64,000 nt of DNA from Schistosoma mansoni (GCF_000237925.1 NC_031497.1:23007249-23071248), one strand, 5' to 3'; shown: positions 12,023 through 24,039, numbered from the stretch's first letter. The notes: generated by a model from the sequence alone, not told the origin. Numbers and translations: made by a program.

Positions 12023-13091
12023 TTAGAATTCTATGGACAATCACATCACGGTGTGTAGCTTCAACTTCACATAAAGTCATTATTCATTGCTTTGAATCCA
12101 ATAGCAACTAGCAAATATGAGATTAGAATACAAAATGAGTTTAAATGTTACATTTATATTTCGACTAGTGATTAGGAAAGTTAACTTGGCTAAAAATGAA
12201 ACGTTCAACTTCAAAATGGGATTATCTAGTGGACCTGTTTAAGTGAATAAAGGATAAATTAGGTGAAGACTTTTTCCTAGGTTTTTATGTGAAATGAAAT
12301 TCAGCTTTCCATTAAGTATTAAGAAAACTTTCATGTTTGGTAGTTGTTTAACTTCAGATACATGGTCATCTTCAACTGAATTATCAGACTGAATACATTT
12401 ATCATATGTATGTAAATTCCTTCTTCTTAATTAAGTGATAAACGTTCGTAGGTACCGAAGCTTCCTAAGCACCAGCAATATATAAATTTGATTTTTTGAA
12501 CTCTATAGCAGTTAATTTTATCTTTAAAACAGATTCTAGACCCTGATCAAGTAAAATTCATCATTCGTCAAGTCAGTTACTTTTATGGGTGATTTTCGTG
12601 ACTGACTGATATCATTCATAGTCCCGTTAAGAATTAGGGTGAAATGGACATCTATCTTGTGTAAGTATGAGACTTCTCAATGGTGTTTACTAGAGACCCA
12701 GCCAAAGATTAGCTCATTACTTTTTGACGGCTGAGCTGGAATCAGATGCTTTGCATTTTCAAGTTCCATCGATTCATGATAAAATGTGATGATCCCTAAA
12801 CGTTGCTTTTCATTATAGTGAATGGATAACTTTCTTCATCCAAATAGCTGGCCAATGTTAACTGTTATGAATTGTGAACTCTTAGAAACCCAATCTCATT
12901 CCAATGGAAAGTATGAATTCATCTTGAAATTAACTGAAATATGCAGTTTGGATTCCTTTTAATCACAATATACTTCAATGTGAATACATTTATTTTGGCT
13001 TGAAAACTCTCGGAAAAAACAAAAGAATAGAATGCTTTATAATTATTTAAAATTAATTATCAATGATTTCGACAGTTTTGTAAGATTTCTG
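12023..13091. other. No gene seen
   Basis: AT-rich sequence without supported frames. A weak tRNA-SINE-like block may lie at about 12590-12780, too decayed to assign. Confidence 0.35.
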
Positions 13092-13345
13092 TTATAACTT
13101 GTACGAGCAGTCTAGAGTACTTATCAGTCCCGATTTCTGCCTAGCCCAGTCAGTTAAGTCCAGAACACCAATAACAGCCTCTGTAATATCAATCATTATT
13201 CTCAAACATACTGGGTTTATATACCAACCATACAGACCACATCCTACCATAAAACAGGAAACAACATTTGTACAAGATTTAGCCAAATGTGGCTGTGAAT
13301 ATGGGGAACAGTAGTTAATAGATTGGGTATAACTCAAGAATGGTA
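13092..13345 (-). mobile_element. Partial LTR, family A
   Basis: Antisense match to the middle of the family A LTR (TATA region, the fragment tataccaaccatacagacca, and the TCAGTCCCGATTTCTGCC block). The 106- and 71-codon frames overlapping here are LTR sequence. Confidence 0.7.
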
Positions 13346-13639
13346 AATTGTACAGTAATAATAATAATAATAATATATATATATTCTGGAAATAATATTT
13401 ACAGAATTTCACACCAGTTTACAGGCATGATTAGATTGTTATAAAAATCACTTTTATGTAGAGAGCAACATGAAATATAAGAAAGTTTTATGTTTGCTGG
13501 TTTAGTAATTGATAAATAGTTTATATATGGCAGGCCAATGCAACACCAGGGAATTTGTCATTTTTCTTAAGTTGATAGCCTGATGTTCTGTAAGGTTATT
13601 TCTAGTGCCAAAGCGAGTTATTGATAATTATCTACAACT

Positions 13640-14115
13640 AGAGAAAGTAAGATTAAAGCAAAGAGCACGGAACAACAAAACAATGATAGCAAGTAAGAGG
13701 TTAAACACTTAAAGTTCCGATAATCTCACTTGTGGAGTAAGATACACTTGCAGGCGCTAGAGCATTTAATGCATTTTCAGAGGAGCAAAAGGCATTAATT
13801 GAGCGAACAAACAATGGGAGAGAGTTTAACATACGGATAGTTTGAGGTAAATTATTCCAGAGCCTAGAAAACTTACAGGTAAAGTAATTCATATAGAGAG
13901 AAGATCTAGAATATGTTTGTTTGGCTAAAGACAAGGAGTTACGAATGTCGTAATGTGGGGCTTTAGCATATTGAATCGCCTGACTGGATGTGAAGGATAG
14001 TTTGTTAAGTATTTTGAAAAAGAAGATAAGGTTAAGTTTGAGTCTCCTCTTCCATTCATTATTCTTATCGGGACATAATAATTTCCTATTACGAAGAGCC
14101 TTTTTGGTCAGTATT
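13640..14115 (-). mobile_element. LINE 3' end, CR1/Jockey-like reverse transcriptase tail
   Basis: The minus strand encodes SLAKQTYSRSSLYMNYFTCK and RLWNNLPQTIRMLNSLPLF, typical of the C-terminal tail of CR1/Jockey-type LINE polyproteins (the H-R-x-W-N-x-L-P motif). Upstream on that strand, RRLKLNLIFFFKILNKL belongs to the same tail. Only the last ~150 codons are present, consistent with 5' truncation. Confidence 0.65.
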
Positions 14116-14142
14116 CTTTTCTACTAAATAAAATCTGATTTT

Positions 14143-14181
14143 CATCAGAAGAGGGTTTTGTGGAGATTTTAGTAATTTTTT

Positions 14182-14228
<47 letters not shown>

Positions 14229-14385
14229 GAAATCATGAGTCAATTGAAGCTAGACCATCATGAAAAACCTGGAAGCACTGGAAGGCCGTTTTATTCTATC
14301 GCGCACTGCTGAGGAGTCCCACAATAGAACGAAACGGCCGTCCAGTGCTTCCAGGTTTTCCATGGTGATTTAGCTCACGATTTCA
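14143..14385. repeat. Compound family H element, head-to-head hammerheads
   Basis: Flanked by AAATCTGATTTT (14131-14142) and AAATTTGATTTT (14386-14397), an 11/12 match. Antisense terminus, a (TA)n run (14184-14224), antisense tail and half hammerhead meet a sense hammerhead plus tail at about 14299. The two halves form a long near-perfect hairpin. Confidence 0.8.
14301..14355 (+). ncRNA. Hammerhead ribozyme motif, core intact
   Basis: gcgcactg stem I, CUGAGGA, stem II with one mismatch (GAAC), GAAAC, GUC then cagtgcttccagg. All catalytic core positions are present. Confidence 0.65.
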
Positions 14386-14547
14386 AAATTTGATTTTATT
14401 AATCAAAATAAATCCAAATTTCTATTTAAGAACTTCTCTAGCTAATATTCTGTTTTCACTCATAGGTTTTATTCTGTTCGTTATTCAAAAAAAAATAGAG
14501 TGAACTTACGTAGTTCAGATAATTACGGTACACACGTTTTATAATTC

Positions 14548-14838
14548 GGCGAGATTATAATCTATGGACGAACAGATCAGAAATAAGATAACAAGTCTTG
14601 GATTTCAGCATGAAATTCACTTATCCATTCCACTAAATAGAGTTTTGGCATTATAGATTATGTTAATCAGTAATAAAAACCCTAGATCTAATTTGTAACC
14701 TTAACCATCAACTTTAAATCATAATCCTAAGTTTTCACACAATATTTTCTAATCATTATTTGATCCTAGTTATTAGGTGAACACTCTCAAGGTCACTCTA
14801 GGGCCTCTTAAAGGTCATCCACAAACTATAGTCTCACC
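14548..14838. mobile_element. Non-autonomous DNA transposon (MITE), Merlin-like
   Basis: 291 bp with terminal inverted repeats (GGCGAGATTATAATCTATGG at the left; right end complement GGTGAGACTATAGTTTGTGG), flanked by the exact 8-bp duplication TATAATTC (14540-14547, 14839-14846). It shares termini with the 771-bp element at 30909 that holds transposase remnants. No coding capacity. Confidence 0.75.
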
Positions 14839-14859
14839 TATAATTCTTTCAATAATATA

Positions 14860-15246
14860 GATATTAGAAGGGGTCTTTGTGAAGAATTTAGTAATTTTAT
14901 AGTTGAAATCATGAGTCAATTGAAACTCGACCACCATGGAAAACCTGGAAGCACTGGATAGTCGTTTCTTTCTATTGTGAGACTCCTCAGCAGTGCGCAT
15001 CCACGATCCCACCTCGTGAGATTCAAACCCAGGACCTATCAGTCTCGCGCTAGAGTACTTAACCTCTAAACCACTGAGTCGGCTGGCATCCAACGGCGTG
15101 AATGTCTAACTTCAACCAACCCCTGAAAATTGAGCAACCATTCACCATTGTCTTCATAGAGTTACTATTTCACAACAGACCTGGTTGAACTCCACTGGTT
15201 ATTGCTTTTCACTAGAACTCCAGGAAATACCTCATGGAGTCAGTCA
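14860..15246 (-). repeat. Hammerhead SINE (family H), full length
   Basis: Antisense full unit from ttagaaggggtctttgtg through tail, hammerhead, tRNA-like head (B box gattcaaac on plus) and 5' body to gtcagtcac. The ribozyme is degraded (gtcgtttctttc). The 92-codon minus frame here is SINE sequence. Confidence 0.8.
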
Positions 15247-15264
15247 CTAGTGAGTCTACGATCA

Positions 15265-15362
15265 TTATTAGAAGGGGGTTTTGTGGAGATTTTGGACGGC
15301 CAGTGCTTCCAGGTTTTCCATAGTGATCTAACTTCAATTGACTCATGATTTCAACCATATAA
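15265..15362. repeat. Compound family H fragment
   Basis: The antisense terminus ttagaagggggttttgtgg (plus gagatttt) is joined directly to a sense hammerhead 3' half and tail. It lies about 190 bp upstream of the GCH1 start codon, so it could sit in the promoter or 5' leader. Confidence 0.7.
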
Positions 15363-15547
15363 ATATATATTTAAACTGAATATTAAATTTAACTAGTTAG
15401 CATAACTTGTTTTAAACATCTAATCTTTGTTTACTTTCATTAAAACTTCAGATTACTCCATTAAGTCATTTTAAAACAAAAAGAACAAAAAAAAAGAGTA
15501 AAACAAACAAACAAACAAGACAAACTACATATGTACACCCATTACAC

Positions 15548-16933
15548 ATGTTACGTTATTCCGTATTACATGTATTAAATATGAATGATAATAAAGTCAA
15601 ACATCAATCATTACCTACTAATAGTTTAATGACAATGTCACCAACTGAAATGAATCCATCCTATTTAATCCTTAAAAATAATGATGAAATGAATGATACT
15701 ACTGTTGATCATCATGAACACCACGAACAACACCACCAACAACAACTTAATGATGATTCAAATCGAATAGGATCATCAACTGGGATCAGTTTAATTAATG
15801 AACCCCCAAAACGTCCAATTAAAGGTTATCAATTATTGAAAAAAAAATTTCATTTTACACGTGAAACATTTACAAATAGTGTAAAAAGAAACAATAACAA
15901 TAGTCAAAATACTAAAATGGTAACAAAAACAAATAATCCCATGACTACTACTACTACTACTACTACTACGACTACGACTACTACTAGTAGTAGTACTGAC
16001 AAGAACCGAAATCCGATGATCCCTTTTAAATCTACCAACTTATTAAATACATCTAATAATAATCTATCACCAAGGGAACGATCATCTAGTTTTAGTGTTC
16101 AATATGAAAATAATCAATCCCATTTATCAATTCAACCAACTAATATTAGACATAATAATCATTATTATAATAATAAAAGTAAACATTATGAAAATTTTTT
16201 ATTATCTAAATCTCAATTAAGTTTACAATCAAGTTTATTAAAACAAAGTCAATTATCATTATTAGATATACAAAGAGATTATCCAAAAACTTTAATGACA
16301 TTAGGTGGTGGTGGTGGTAGTATGTTAGGTATATCAGATACTGCTAGTATAATTACAGAAGGGGGTATCAATGATCAATATATTGATTTAATCAAAGCCT
16401 ATCATAATATTTTAGTTGCTATCGGTGAAAATCCTAATCGTCAAGGTTTATTAAAAACACCCCAAAGAGCTGCCAAGTCGATATTATATTTTACAAAAGG
16501 TTATGAAGAATGTGTCAATGATATATTGAATGATGCTATATTCGATGAACATCATGATGAATTAGTTATAGTTAAAGATATTGAAATGTTTTCAATGTGT
16601 GAACATCATCTAATACCATTTATTGGTCATGTATCTATTGGTTATATACCAAATAAAAAAATTTTAGGTTTAAGTAAACTGGCAAGAATCGTTGAGATAT
16701 ATTCACGTCGATTACAAGTACAAGAAAGACTTACAAAAGAAATTGCTATAGCATTAAATGAGTCAATCAAGCCTAAAGGTGTTGGTGTTATCATAGAAGC
16801 AACACATATGTGTATGATTATGCGTGGTGTACAAAAAATTAATTCAACTACTATAACAACAACTATGTTAGGTGATTTAAAGGAGAATGGGAAATTACGT
16901 GATGAATTTCTACAACTTGCTGGAAGAAAATAA
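15548..16933 (+). CDS. GCH1: GTP cyclohydrolase I
   Basis: Converts GTP to 7,8-dihydroneopterin triphosphate, the first step of tetrahydrobiopterin synthesis, the cofactor for tyrosine, tryptophan and phenylalanine hydroxylases; cytosolic and decameric in known members. The frame is 461 codons. Residues 1 to about 275 are low-complexity (His/Gln-rich near 55-75, Thr run 133-146, Asn- and Ser-rich stretches) and have no counterpart in the family. Residues about 278-461 are the full catalytic domain: [17 protein letters not shown], then [14 protein letters not shown] with zinc ligands C351 and H354 and the adjacent H353, the [20 protein letters not shown] block, and THMCMIMRG with zinc ligand C422. 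The C-terminus (DEFLQL) matches animal GCH1. No intron is apparent, whereas vertebrate GCH1 is split. Annotation chose the first ATG; translation could begin downstream, or an upstream exon could exist. An AATAAA lies 66 bp after the stop. Confidence 0.95.
   Translation: MLRYSVLHVLNMNDNKVKHQSLPTNSLMTMSPTEMNPSYLILKNNDEMNDTTVDHHEHHEQHHQQQLNDDSNRIGSSTGISLINEPPKRPIKGYQLLKKKFHFTRETFTNSVKRNNNNSQNTKMVTKTNNPMTTTTTTTTTTTTTTSSSTDKNRNPMIPFKSTNLLNTSNNNLSPRERSSSFSVQYENNQSHLSIQPTNIRHNNHYYNNKSKHYENFLLSKSQLSLQSSLLKQSQLSLLDIQRDYPKTLMTLGGGGGSMLGISDTASIITEGGINDQYIDLIKAYHNILVAIGENPNRQGLLKTPQRAAKSILYFTKGYEECVNDILNDAIFDEHHDELVIVKDIEMFSMCEHHLIPFIGHVSIGYIPNKKILGLSKLARIVEIYSRRLQVQERLTKEIAIALNESIKPKGVGVIIEATHMCMIMRGVQKINSTTITTTMLGDLKENGKLRDEFLQLAGRK
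15944..15995 (+). repeat. Coding (ACT/ACG)n trinucleotide run in GCH1
   Basis: In-frame Thr codons followed by Ser codons encode T133-T146 and S147-S149. Codon mixing (ACT with two ACG) suggests partial stabilisation. Length may vary between strains. Confidence 0.85.
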
Positions 16934-16998
16934 ATTGACCTGTTTGTTATGTAATATGATGATGACTGAATGAGTTTTCTTAATAATGCCCATTATTT

Positions 16999-17004
16999 AA
17001 TAAA
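16999..17004 (+). terminator. Polyadenylation signal for GCH1
   Basis: Canonical AATAAA 66 bp downstream of the GCH1 stop codon. A T-rich run follows at 17034-17049. Confidence 0.6.
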
Positions 17005-17339
17005 AATCCTAGAAAATCAAACAGGATCCTCTTTTGATTTTTTTTTTTTGATTCGTTTAAAGATCTTCATTATATTTGAAAGACTAGTTAGACTGTCGTA
17101 TGCCTTGATAATGTTCTTGTGACTTTCAGGTTGCTTGATCTGTCAAGAGTGATGGGACAGTGCATGACAGTATTGTTGTATGCTAGGTTCAAAGAGAGAA
17201 TTGTTTGTTATATGCATGCAAGTCCGCCCTGTTATTGTTCTTATTTGTTTTTTTTTGTTTTTGTGAATATTTGGTTCACAGTAGTAACAAGATCTCTTCG
17301 GTTTAATCATATGTTTACAAGTCATAATGTATGTATTAG
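17005..17339. other. No gene seen downstream of GCH1
   Basis: Overlapping 60-95 codon frames on both strands have no domain and overlap the LTR to the right. No RNA gene seen. Confidence 0.4.
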
Positions 17340-17641
17340 TGTAGTCATTGAGAACACGAGTGGGGATAATGGAATGTATTTAGGCATAAAATTACAGACT
17401 ATCTAACTAAAATCTGACAACCATACAATAAACAGTTAATTTGTAAAATAACAATCAATTGTCTCAATCTTCACTGTTCCTTCTGTAAATGTCAGTTCAT
17501 CTTCTCTCCTTTCATTGTACATGCCTTTTTATACCAATTGCGTTCCGTTCCCGTCCTTTCCTTATCAATCTTCTAGTGAATTACATTCTGTCTGACTATC
17601 ACCATATACTACTTATGTGGATATAAGCAACCCACACCATA
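17340..17641 (-). mobile_element. Solo LTR, family B
   Basis: 302-bp antisense copy of a repeat that in the sense direction begins T-G-x-x-GTGTGGTCTAC and ends TTC-x-CTACA. Flanks TTAG and TTGG may be a worn 4-bp duplication. Five related copies lie in the window (19622, 30094, 32913, 33453, 37363). Confidence 0.65.
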
Positions 17642-17969
17642 TTGGTATATGTAAAGTTAGAGATTCCGTATCCTTGTACTTGATGTTTTCAATAAAATTA
17701 TATTAATATTAGTTAATAAATTATCAAAGCTTGAGAAGTTAGCATCAGTCACATTGACCATAACGAAAACTAGGATAAGTTGACACCATAATTGCAGAAA
17801 TATTAGTAATCGTTTCCCAATAGTTTGGATTCATATTATATCGTTTTTTTTATGTTAGAAATTTACCAATTATTTCGAAATTTCCTAATGATAAGGATAA
17901 ACTAGTTACACTGATATTAGGATAAGTGTCTTTTATGAGACGAAAAATCGAAGTCATATTCCTCAGTTT

Positions 17970-18440
17970 GAATCTCGCTAGGCGGAAACCTGGAGAACTA
18001 CGAAAGCCATCATCCACAAGATACAAGTGTTTATTAACAATTGTCTACGCAAAATGTTTCAAATCCGTTGATCAGACACTGTCAGCAACATTCTACTGTT
18101 GGAGAGAACAAACCAGATTCCATCCAGTGGAGGAATAAATAAGGAAAAAGTGCTGGAAGTGGATAGGACACACATTGAGTAAATCACCCAACTGCGTTAC
18201 AAGGCAAGCCCTTACATGGAATCCTGAAGGCCAAAGGAAGAGAGGAAGACTAAAGAATACATTCTGCCAAGACATGGAGACAGACATGAGAAGAATGAAC
18301 AAAATTTGGATAGAAGTAGAAAGGAAGGCCCATGACAGTGGGTTGGAGAATGCTGGTCGGCGGTCTATGCTCCATTGGGAGTCACAAGCATAAGTAAGTA
18401 AGTAAATAAGTAAGTAAGTAAGTAATTAAGTAAGTAAGAT
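17970..18440 (+). mobile_element. RTE-type LINE (SR2-like), 3' end
   Basis: Encodes the C-terminal tail of the RTE polyprotein: [20 protein letters not shown], the [10 protein letters not shown] block and RRSMLHW, followed by a (TAAG)n microsatellite tail at 18391-18437, the usual RTE 3' end. Upstream, residues of the same tail continue in other frames (IHKIQVFINNCLRKMF). About 150 codons remain, so the copy is 5'-truncated and dead. Confidence 0.8.
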
Positions 18441-19417
18441 CTCAACTGTAATCTTGAATTCAAATGAATACAGCTATCTAAATATTGATCACAGAACTAT
18501 CATTCAATATAAACAACACAACTAATACAAATGAAAAACATTTCAATGTTAAACATACATTAATCTTAAACAAAGATAAATACCATTGTCTAACCATTGA
18601 AATATCTTTGAAACTATACAAGAATGAATATATTTCTTTGCCTTATAATCTTTTTTTTCTTCCTTATATCCTTATTTTTCAAAAATTTCTATGTACTAAT
18701 ATATACATCTTCATATATTCCATTGAGTTTTTATGCAAATGAGCAACCTAATTTTTATATCAAACATAAAATGAAAAACATCAATATAAGTTGTAATCCC
18801 CGCCAACCACTTTTAATGTATTGTAATTACAAATAAATATATTTATATAAGCCGGATATCCTTCATTGAACAATTCTACTCCCTCATTCCTTATCTTGTA
18901 AAAGATAAAAGGAACTGTCAGTAAATGAAATGGATTCAACTTTTTTTTTCTTATTTTTTTTCATATTTAAGACAAATCCTAATCATGTACATGTTAAAAT
19001 GAAATTAATCTCGTGTTTGAAACTTCCAAAATAGGTTAGATTGAAAACAAGATGTTAAGTAAAGACATAATACATAAGAAATTAGTGTTTATAAGAATGA
19101 TATGCTGATGACGTCATTTTTAGAAGAACAATAAACGCTTCATTATCGGATCATCCAGCTGAAGCCATCATAACACTTCTATCATCATTATCATCATCAT
19201 CATCATCAACATCATCATCTTTCTGAGCTATAAATCTTCTCCATACTTTCAAAATAATTATCGTTCTGTAGCCCAAGTGTTTAACAAGTTCTTGTTAGGT
19301 AGAATAAAAAGATTTAAAAAAAAATTAAGTATGTGCATTTCATCTTATAATTCTTTATCAACTAGAATGAACAATATCATGGTTTTTATCATAATTTTCT
19401 GACTTACTAACTTACGT
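18441..19417. other. No gene seen
   Basis: Very AT-rich. The frames at 18485-18836 are Phe/Leu/Ile-rich low complexity. A (CAT)n run lies at 19180-19216. Confidence 0.45.
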
Positions 19418-19526
19418 GGATGCGCACTGTTGAGGAGTCCCACCCAAGGACGAATCGGCCGTCCAGTGCTTCCAGGTTTTCCATGATGGTCTAGCTTCAA
19501 TTGATTCATGATTTTCAACTATATAT
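19418..19526 (+). repeat. Hammerhead SINE (family H), 3' part
   Basis: Sense hammerhead and tail only. The core is changed (TTGAGGA, GAATC), so it is an inactive ribozyme. Confidence 0.75.
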
Positions 19527-19621
19527 TATTCATATGGTTTGTTGGAACTTTAAGCTGTTTCCAAATGATAGGCAATTTGGAGGTTAATTGAATTGATTTT
19601 TTGAACGAATTAGGCATATAC

Positions 19622-19923
19622 TGTAGTGTGGTCTACTTATATCCTCATAAGTAGTATATAGTGATGGTCAGACATAGAATTTATTTTGGCACAAGACCGA
19701 TAAGGAAAGAACTGAAATGAAGCGCAATTAGTAGGAAAATGCATGAACAATGAGATCAGAGAAGATGGATTGATATTTACAGAAAGAACAGTGAAGATTG
19801 AGACAATGGATTGTTATTTCGCAAATTAACTGTTTGCTGTATGGTTATCAGAATTTAGTGAGATAGTCTGTAATTTGTGCTTAATTACGTTCGATTGTCC
19901 CCACTCGTGTTCTGTTCCCTACA
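19622..19923 (+). mobile_element. Solo LTR, family B, with 4-bp target duplication
   Basis: 302 bp from TGTAGTGTGGTC to TTCCCTACA, flanked by ATAC on both sides (19618-19621, 19924-19927). Near its left end is the palindrome-like ttatatcctcataa. TG...CA ends plus short duplications indicate an LTR. No coding part. Confidence 0.75.
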
Positions 19924-20094
19924 ATACAAAAAAGATTTCAAGATGCCATCCCAAATTCTATCTAATAAACCTCAATAGGAGTTAAAATAACCTACTCGTG
20001 TTCTGGAATTAAATACTTTCATTTTGTTATAACATGTTATGACTGTTAATTATGTCCATAACTAAAATGAACAATAATAATAATAATAATAATA

Positions 20095-20340
20095 ATAATA
20101 TAGTTAAGATCATGAGTCGATTGAAGCTAGACCACCATCGAAAACCTAGAAGCACTGCTTGACGGCCGTTTCATCCTATTATGGGACTCCTCAGAAGTGT
20201 GCATCCACGATCCGGCACTCGCGAAATTCGAACCCAGGACCTACGGCGGTCTAGCTTCAATTGATTCATGATCTTAACTATATAAAATTACTAAAATCTC
20301 CACAAAAACCCCCTTGTTATAATAATAATAATAATAGTTG
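20095..20340. repeat. Compound family H element inside an (AAT)n tract
   Basis: An antisense unit (tail, hammerhead, B box) from about 20100 switches at about 20245 to a sense tail ending aaaacccccttg. (AAT)n runs on both sides (20068-20100, 20319-20336) are the duplicated target. The antisense ribozyme carries the AAG insertion after its GUC (gcttgac on plus). Confidence 0.75.
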
Positions 20341-20344
20341 ATCA

Positions 20345-20490
20345 TCACTTCGCAGTGCTGAGGAGTCCCATTCGAAGACGAAACGGCCGTCCAGTGCTTC
20401 CAGGTTTTCCATGGTGGTCTAGCTTCAATCGACTCATGATCTCAACTATTGAAATTACTATAATATCAACAAAAACCCCTTCTGATATTA
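20345..20490 (+). repeat. Hammerhead SINE (family H), 3' part
   Basis: Sense hammerhead (20351-20401: CUGAGGA, GAAAC, GUC then cagtgcttccagg) and tail to accccttctgata. The core is intact, but the 5' strand of stem I reads gcagtg rather than gcactg, so stem I pairing is weakened. Confidence 0.75.
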
Positions 20491-20712
20491 TTAATAATTT
20501 ATAGGTATCATTACCAAGTTTTGATTTGATAATTTCGAGTAAATTGAACACTGGGTGGATTGTTATAAATAAATAGTAATATATTTGTAATATCCCAATG
20601 AGTAGAAATATTAAATTTTCTGACGTTTCGTGATTCAATGTAAGCTATTTCTTCAGCGAATAAATAACCAAATTAAAATTAATCCAAGTTTAAATAGTAC
20701 AAAGGAACAAAG

Positions 20713-21185
20713 TGTTGTATCGATCGAGTGATGCGTACGTGCCCTGTTTCATATATGACGTGATGATCCCCGCCAATGAGAGAGGAGCGAATTCATCGAT
20801 CGGACCAGTGATACACCAAAAACCGTATTGAGCAGTTTTGAGTACTTATCAGTCCCGATTTCTGCCTAGCCCAGACAGTTGAGTACAGAACACCAATAAC
20901 AGCCTCTGAAACATGAATCATTATTCTCAAACATACTGTGTTTATATACCAATCATACAGACCACATCCTACCATAAAATAGGAAAACAACATTTGTACA
21001 AAATTTATCCAAATGTGACTGTGAATAGGGGAAACAGAAATTAATGGACTAAGGTTAACTCAAGAATAGTAAATCGTATAGTAATAGTCTATGGGTCAAA
21101 ATGAAGCTTATAATAAGAGGAACACGAATACGAATAGTTTAGTTACTCAGCAATTATACAATAGGAAATATACATATCATATTGG
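20713..21185 (-). mobile_element. Partial LTR, family A (left joint of tandem unit)
   Basis: Antisense family A LTR starting tgttgtatcg. It differs at several positions from the LTRs at 24040 and 27357, so it is an older, separate insertion. It provided one of the two homologous partners for the tandem duplication. Confidence 0.75.
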
Positions 21186-21187
21186 CG

Positions 21188-21226
21188 GAACAATAAGAAT
21201 ATTAAATCTTAATATTCTTATTGTTC
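21188..21226. repeat. Perfect 18-bp hairpin
   Basis: gaacaataagaatattaa, the loop atc, then its exact complement. It sits at the edge of the partial LTR and is repeated at 24505-24543 in the second unit. Confidence 0.85.
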
Positions 21227-21336
21227 TGCTGTACATTTAGGAAGCCAGAAGGGTATTATTTCTATGAAGACTGCTGTCATGATACCAGTAGGACTGGTGA
21301 AATATTAAGTCAGTATAGGTCGCCAGCAGGAAACCT

Positions 21337-21590
21337 TGGACCTAGGTTTCATAATGGTTGACACTCATCATTAGTTTGTGCCTTCGGTTTCTAAAAACTG
21401 GTGACCCCAGGGGGAAAGTCATTCAGCATCATAATCCAAAACATTACCACTCAGCTATTCGAAGAGCGACTGTCCTCCAATTAGGTTATTATATTCCGAA
21501 CTAATCTGTAACTGAGTAGTGATCAATGCCATCTTTATCTGTCTGTTATAGTCCTGATCAAATTCTATCTTCGAGTTCACTTGAGATTTT
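21337..21590 (-). repeat. Hammerhead SINE (family G), decayed
   Basis: Antisense. On the minus strand a block TGATGAG, a weak stem II, ATGAAAC, self-complementary CCTAGG, then GUC and CAAGGTTTCC follows a worn tRNA-like head. Duplicated at 24654-24907. Confidence 0.6.
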
Positions 21591-23039
21591 AGGAATTCCT
21601 TACTGATGAGCTCCAGCTAGAGTAAAACAAAGAGTCAAGATTATCTGAACACTATTTTCAGCTACCTAACATTTTAACATAATACATAGTCTTTCAAGTC
21701 ACTTATAGTAGTGACTTTATTACAGCTTGATCTATAAAATTTGATCATCACTAAAGGATTGGACAAATGAGACATTAATTACTGCTCGGTGATTAAGCAA
21801 CTGTAGAGCTATTGAATGTTATTTACTCAATGAAATTGCTGACTGAAACTACTTCCTGAACAGACTAAAAATATATCGGTAAAATATACATCTGACCTTA
21901 AGTTTGTTCTAAAAACTGCTTCATTGAGAAACTCGTCATAGTACAAATTTGATCTTCGAAAAAATAACTTCGTTCTGCTTTGTCTGAGAGACATCATCAT
22001 TTTTAAATCAATAGAAGGGCTTCATGTTTTATTTTCCTTGGTGCACTGTCTTATTTTAAATTGACCAATTAGTAGTATTCTGCTTAAAAGGTTATTATCA
22101 AACCCACAAACTACTATAATACATGCATCCAAGTTAGATTTACTTAAAGTCGTCCTAAGAAAGTCTTTTGATCTTACCCAAGTATTCCTATGTCTTATTC
22201 CTTTTAGTGTCTAATTTTACATTAGCATTTAAATATAGAAAATAACTAGTGATGAGTTAGTCCGTCGCCATAAAATATTGTGCTGGGCGACTGTCCCATT
22301 TCGGTACTGATATACATGCTTCCTATACTCAGGCCCAACCAACTACGTGAGTGAGAAAACGAAGAGTCAGCAGGAAGATTTTATTGGTTAGTTTGAATCA
22401 GAATATAACCAATAGCTCATTCATTAATATGGGTATATGTCCGTAAGAAAACGATGGCAGACTTTCAGCCAATAGCGTGGACAGGTTGGTATCTTTCACC
22501 CATCATTTGACCTTGAAATTATATGCCTGACCGACCTAGTCTATCAACTTGGCATTCTGCTTGAGTCGTACTATACCAGTATGACTGTTGGTTCTGTTAA
22601 GATGACTTATAGAATATTATTTACTCTTATTTGAACGTTTGTTACGATCTCGTCTTACTCATATTTTGTTTATTTTAGAATTAGTTTTCTGTTGACTTAC
22701 TATCTAAATAATCCTGCATGTTTTTGTGGCTCAACATTATGAAACTAGAAATTTCCATGCTCAACTTATCTGATTTTACTATTCCTTATCGTATCCTCTC
22801 TAGATTTAAACGAAGAAATTATACTGTACTGAGTATAAACTTGACGTTTTTCAAACTTTACAGGTACCAATTCCATCTTCTTTATGAATACACTAGTAAA
22901 CAGATATCTGAATAGGTACCATTACCAAGGTGTGACTCGATAATTTCGAATAAATTGAGCTTTTGGTAGATTGTTATAAATAAGAAGTGGCTTATACTGA
23001 GTCACGAAACGTCAGAAAATTTAAATTCACTTAGTATTG

Positions 23040-23312
23040 TTTGTTTTAATCTTCCCATTGATGTTTAGGACTACAATTGATCGGTCTCTTATTGGCATAT
23101 GTGCATACTGTGCGTATTGCATCGATATAACCATAATTCACAAGCATTATAAATGAGGATGGATAGTGGCTAGCAGTTGAATCCAGGACGTGCGTTTCGT
23201 CCTATTTGGGACTAGTCCGCTGGATGTACCTGCATCTCAGCGTTGATGTTCACTCTGGGACTCGAACCCAGTACCTTTCGCTTCAAACGCCATCGCTTAC
23301 ATATGAATTCAT
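23040..23312 (-). repeat. Sm-alpha SINE
   Basis: Antisense. Read on the minus strand: head with B box GGGTTCGAGTCCC, then a hammerhead-position block (acatccag, GCGGACTAG in place of CUGAUGAG, stem II, GACGAAAC, GCACGTC, ctggattc), then gctagccactatcc and a ~150-bp body. The core is altered. Duplicated at 26357-26629. Confidence 0.75.
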
Positions 23313-24039
23313 TCATTTAAAATCAGGTGTTAAAGTTCACTGTATTAGGCAATGAAAAAATGTAAGCATTAAGCTGGTTCTAGATCACTGTGATTGAAAA
23401 TGAACGTCTCCTTGATAAGACGATCCAGTATTTCAAATGTTGATACAAGACATTATTGGTTATTCATGTCCCTTTTCATTTTTCAATGTTTTCTAGCTTA
23501 AAGAAACACACAACTATGATAGATGTTTACGTATTGAATCTGCTTGAAAAAAACTAATAGAAATTAAGGTAAAGAGAAAGCAAACAATCCAGAATAAATT
23601 CATCTGTAAGAATTGTTTAGATCTTCCCCGTTTATGTCAAGGTCTTTAATTGATCAGTCTCCTTTTAGCATCTGTGCATCCCGAGCTGATTGAATTGATA
23701 TTGACACTATATCGTGGGCACTTTTTCGGCAGAGTCAGATTCAGTTGGATTAAGTAACTAAGTGGATAATGCGTTGGGCGTTTGGAGAGGAAAATATTGG
23801 GTTATTGTATTGTCGGTTGATATGTTAAGCCCATATACCTTATTCAAACTTCTGGACAAGCCAATTTCCCTATCCATCTTGGGTCACGTTTTGACTTCGT
23901 TAATTATTCACTTATCAACCCTGACTGTTTTTTATACGAGCGTATGTGTGTGTACACTTGTTTTCCTATTCATTACATGTTCGTAACTTATTTTTATCTG
24001 ACTATGAATATCGATTAACGCTTGGAGAAAGCGAGTTGG

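Noticed and set aside
15548-16933. GCH1 as a processed pseudogene
   Set aside because: The frame is fully open with all zinc-binding residues and a polyadenylation signal, and no better copy is visible.
17119-17406. 95-codon frame downstream of GCH1
   Set aside because: It is overlapped by an opposite frame and by the family B LTR; composition is not protein-like.
22718-22915. Repeated 65-codon frame as a duplicated gene
   Set aside because: The identical frame at 26035 reflects duplication of the whole 3.3-kb unit; no domain, splice support or selection signal seen.
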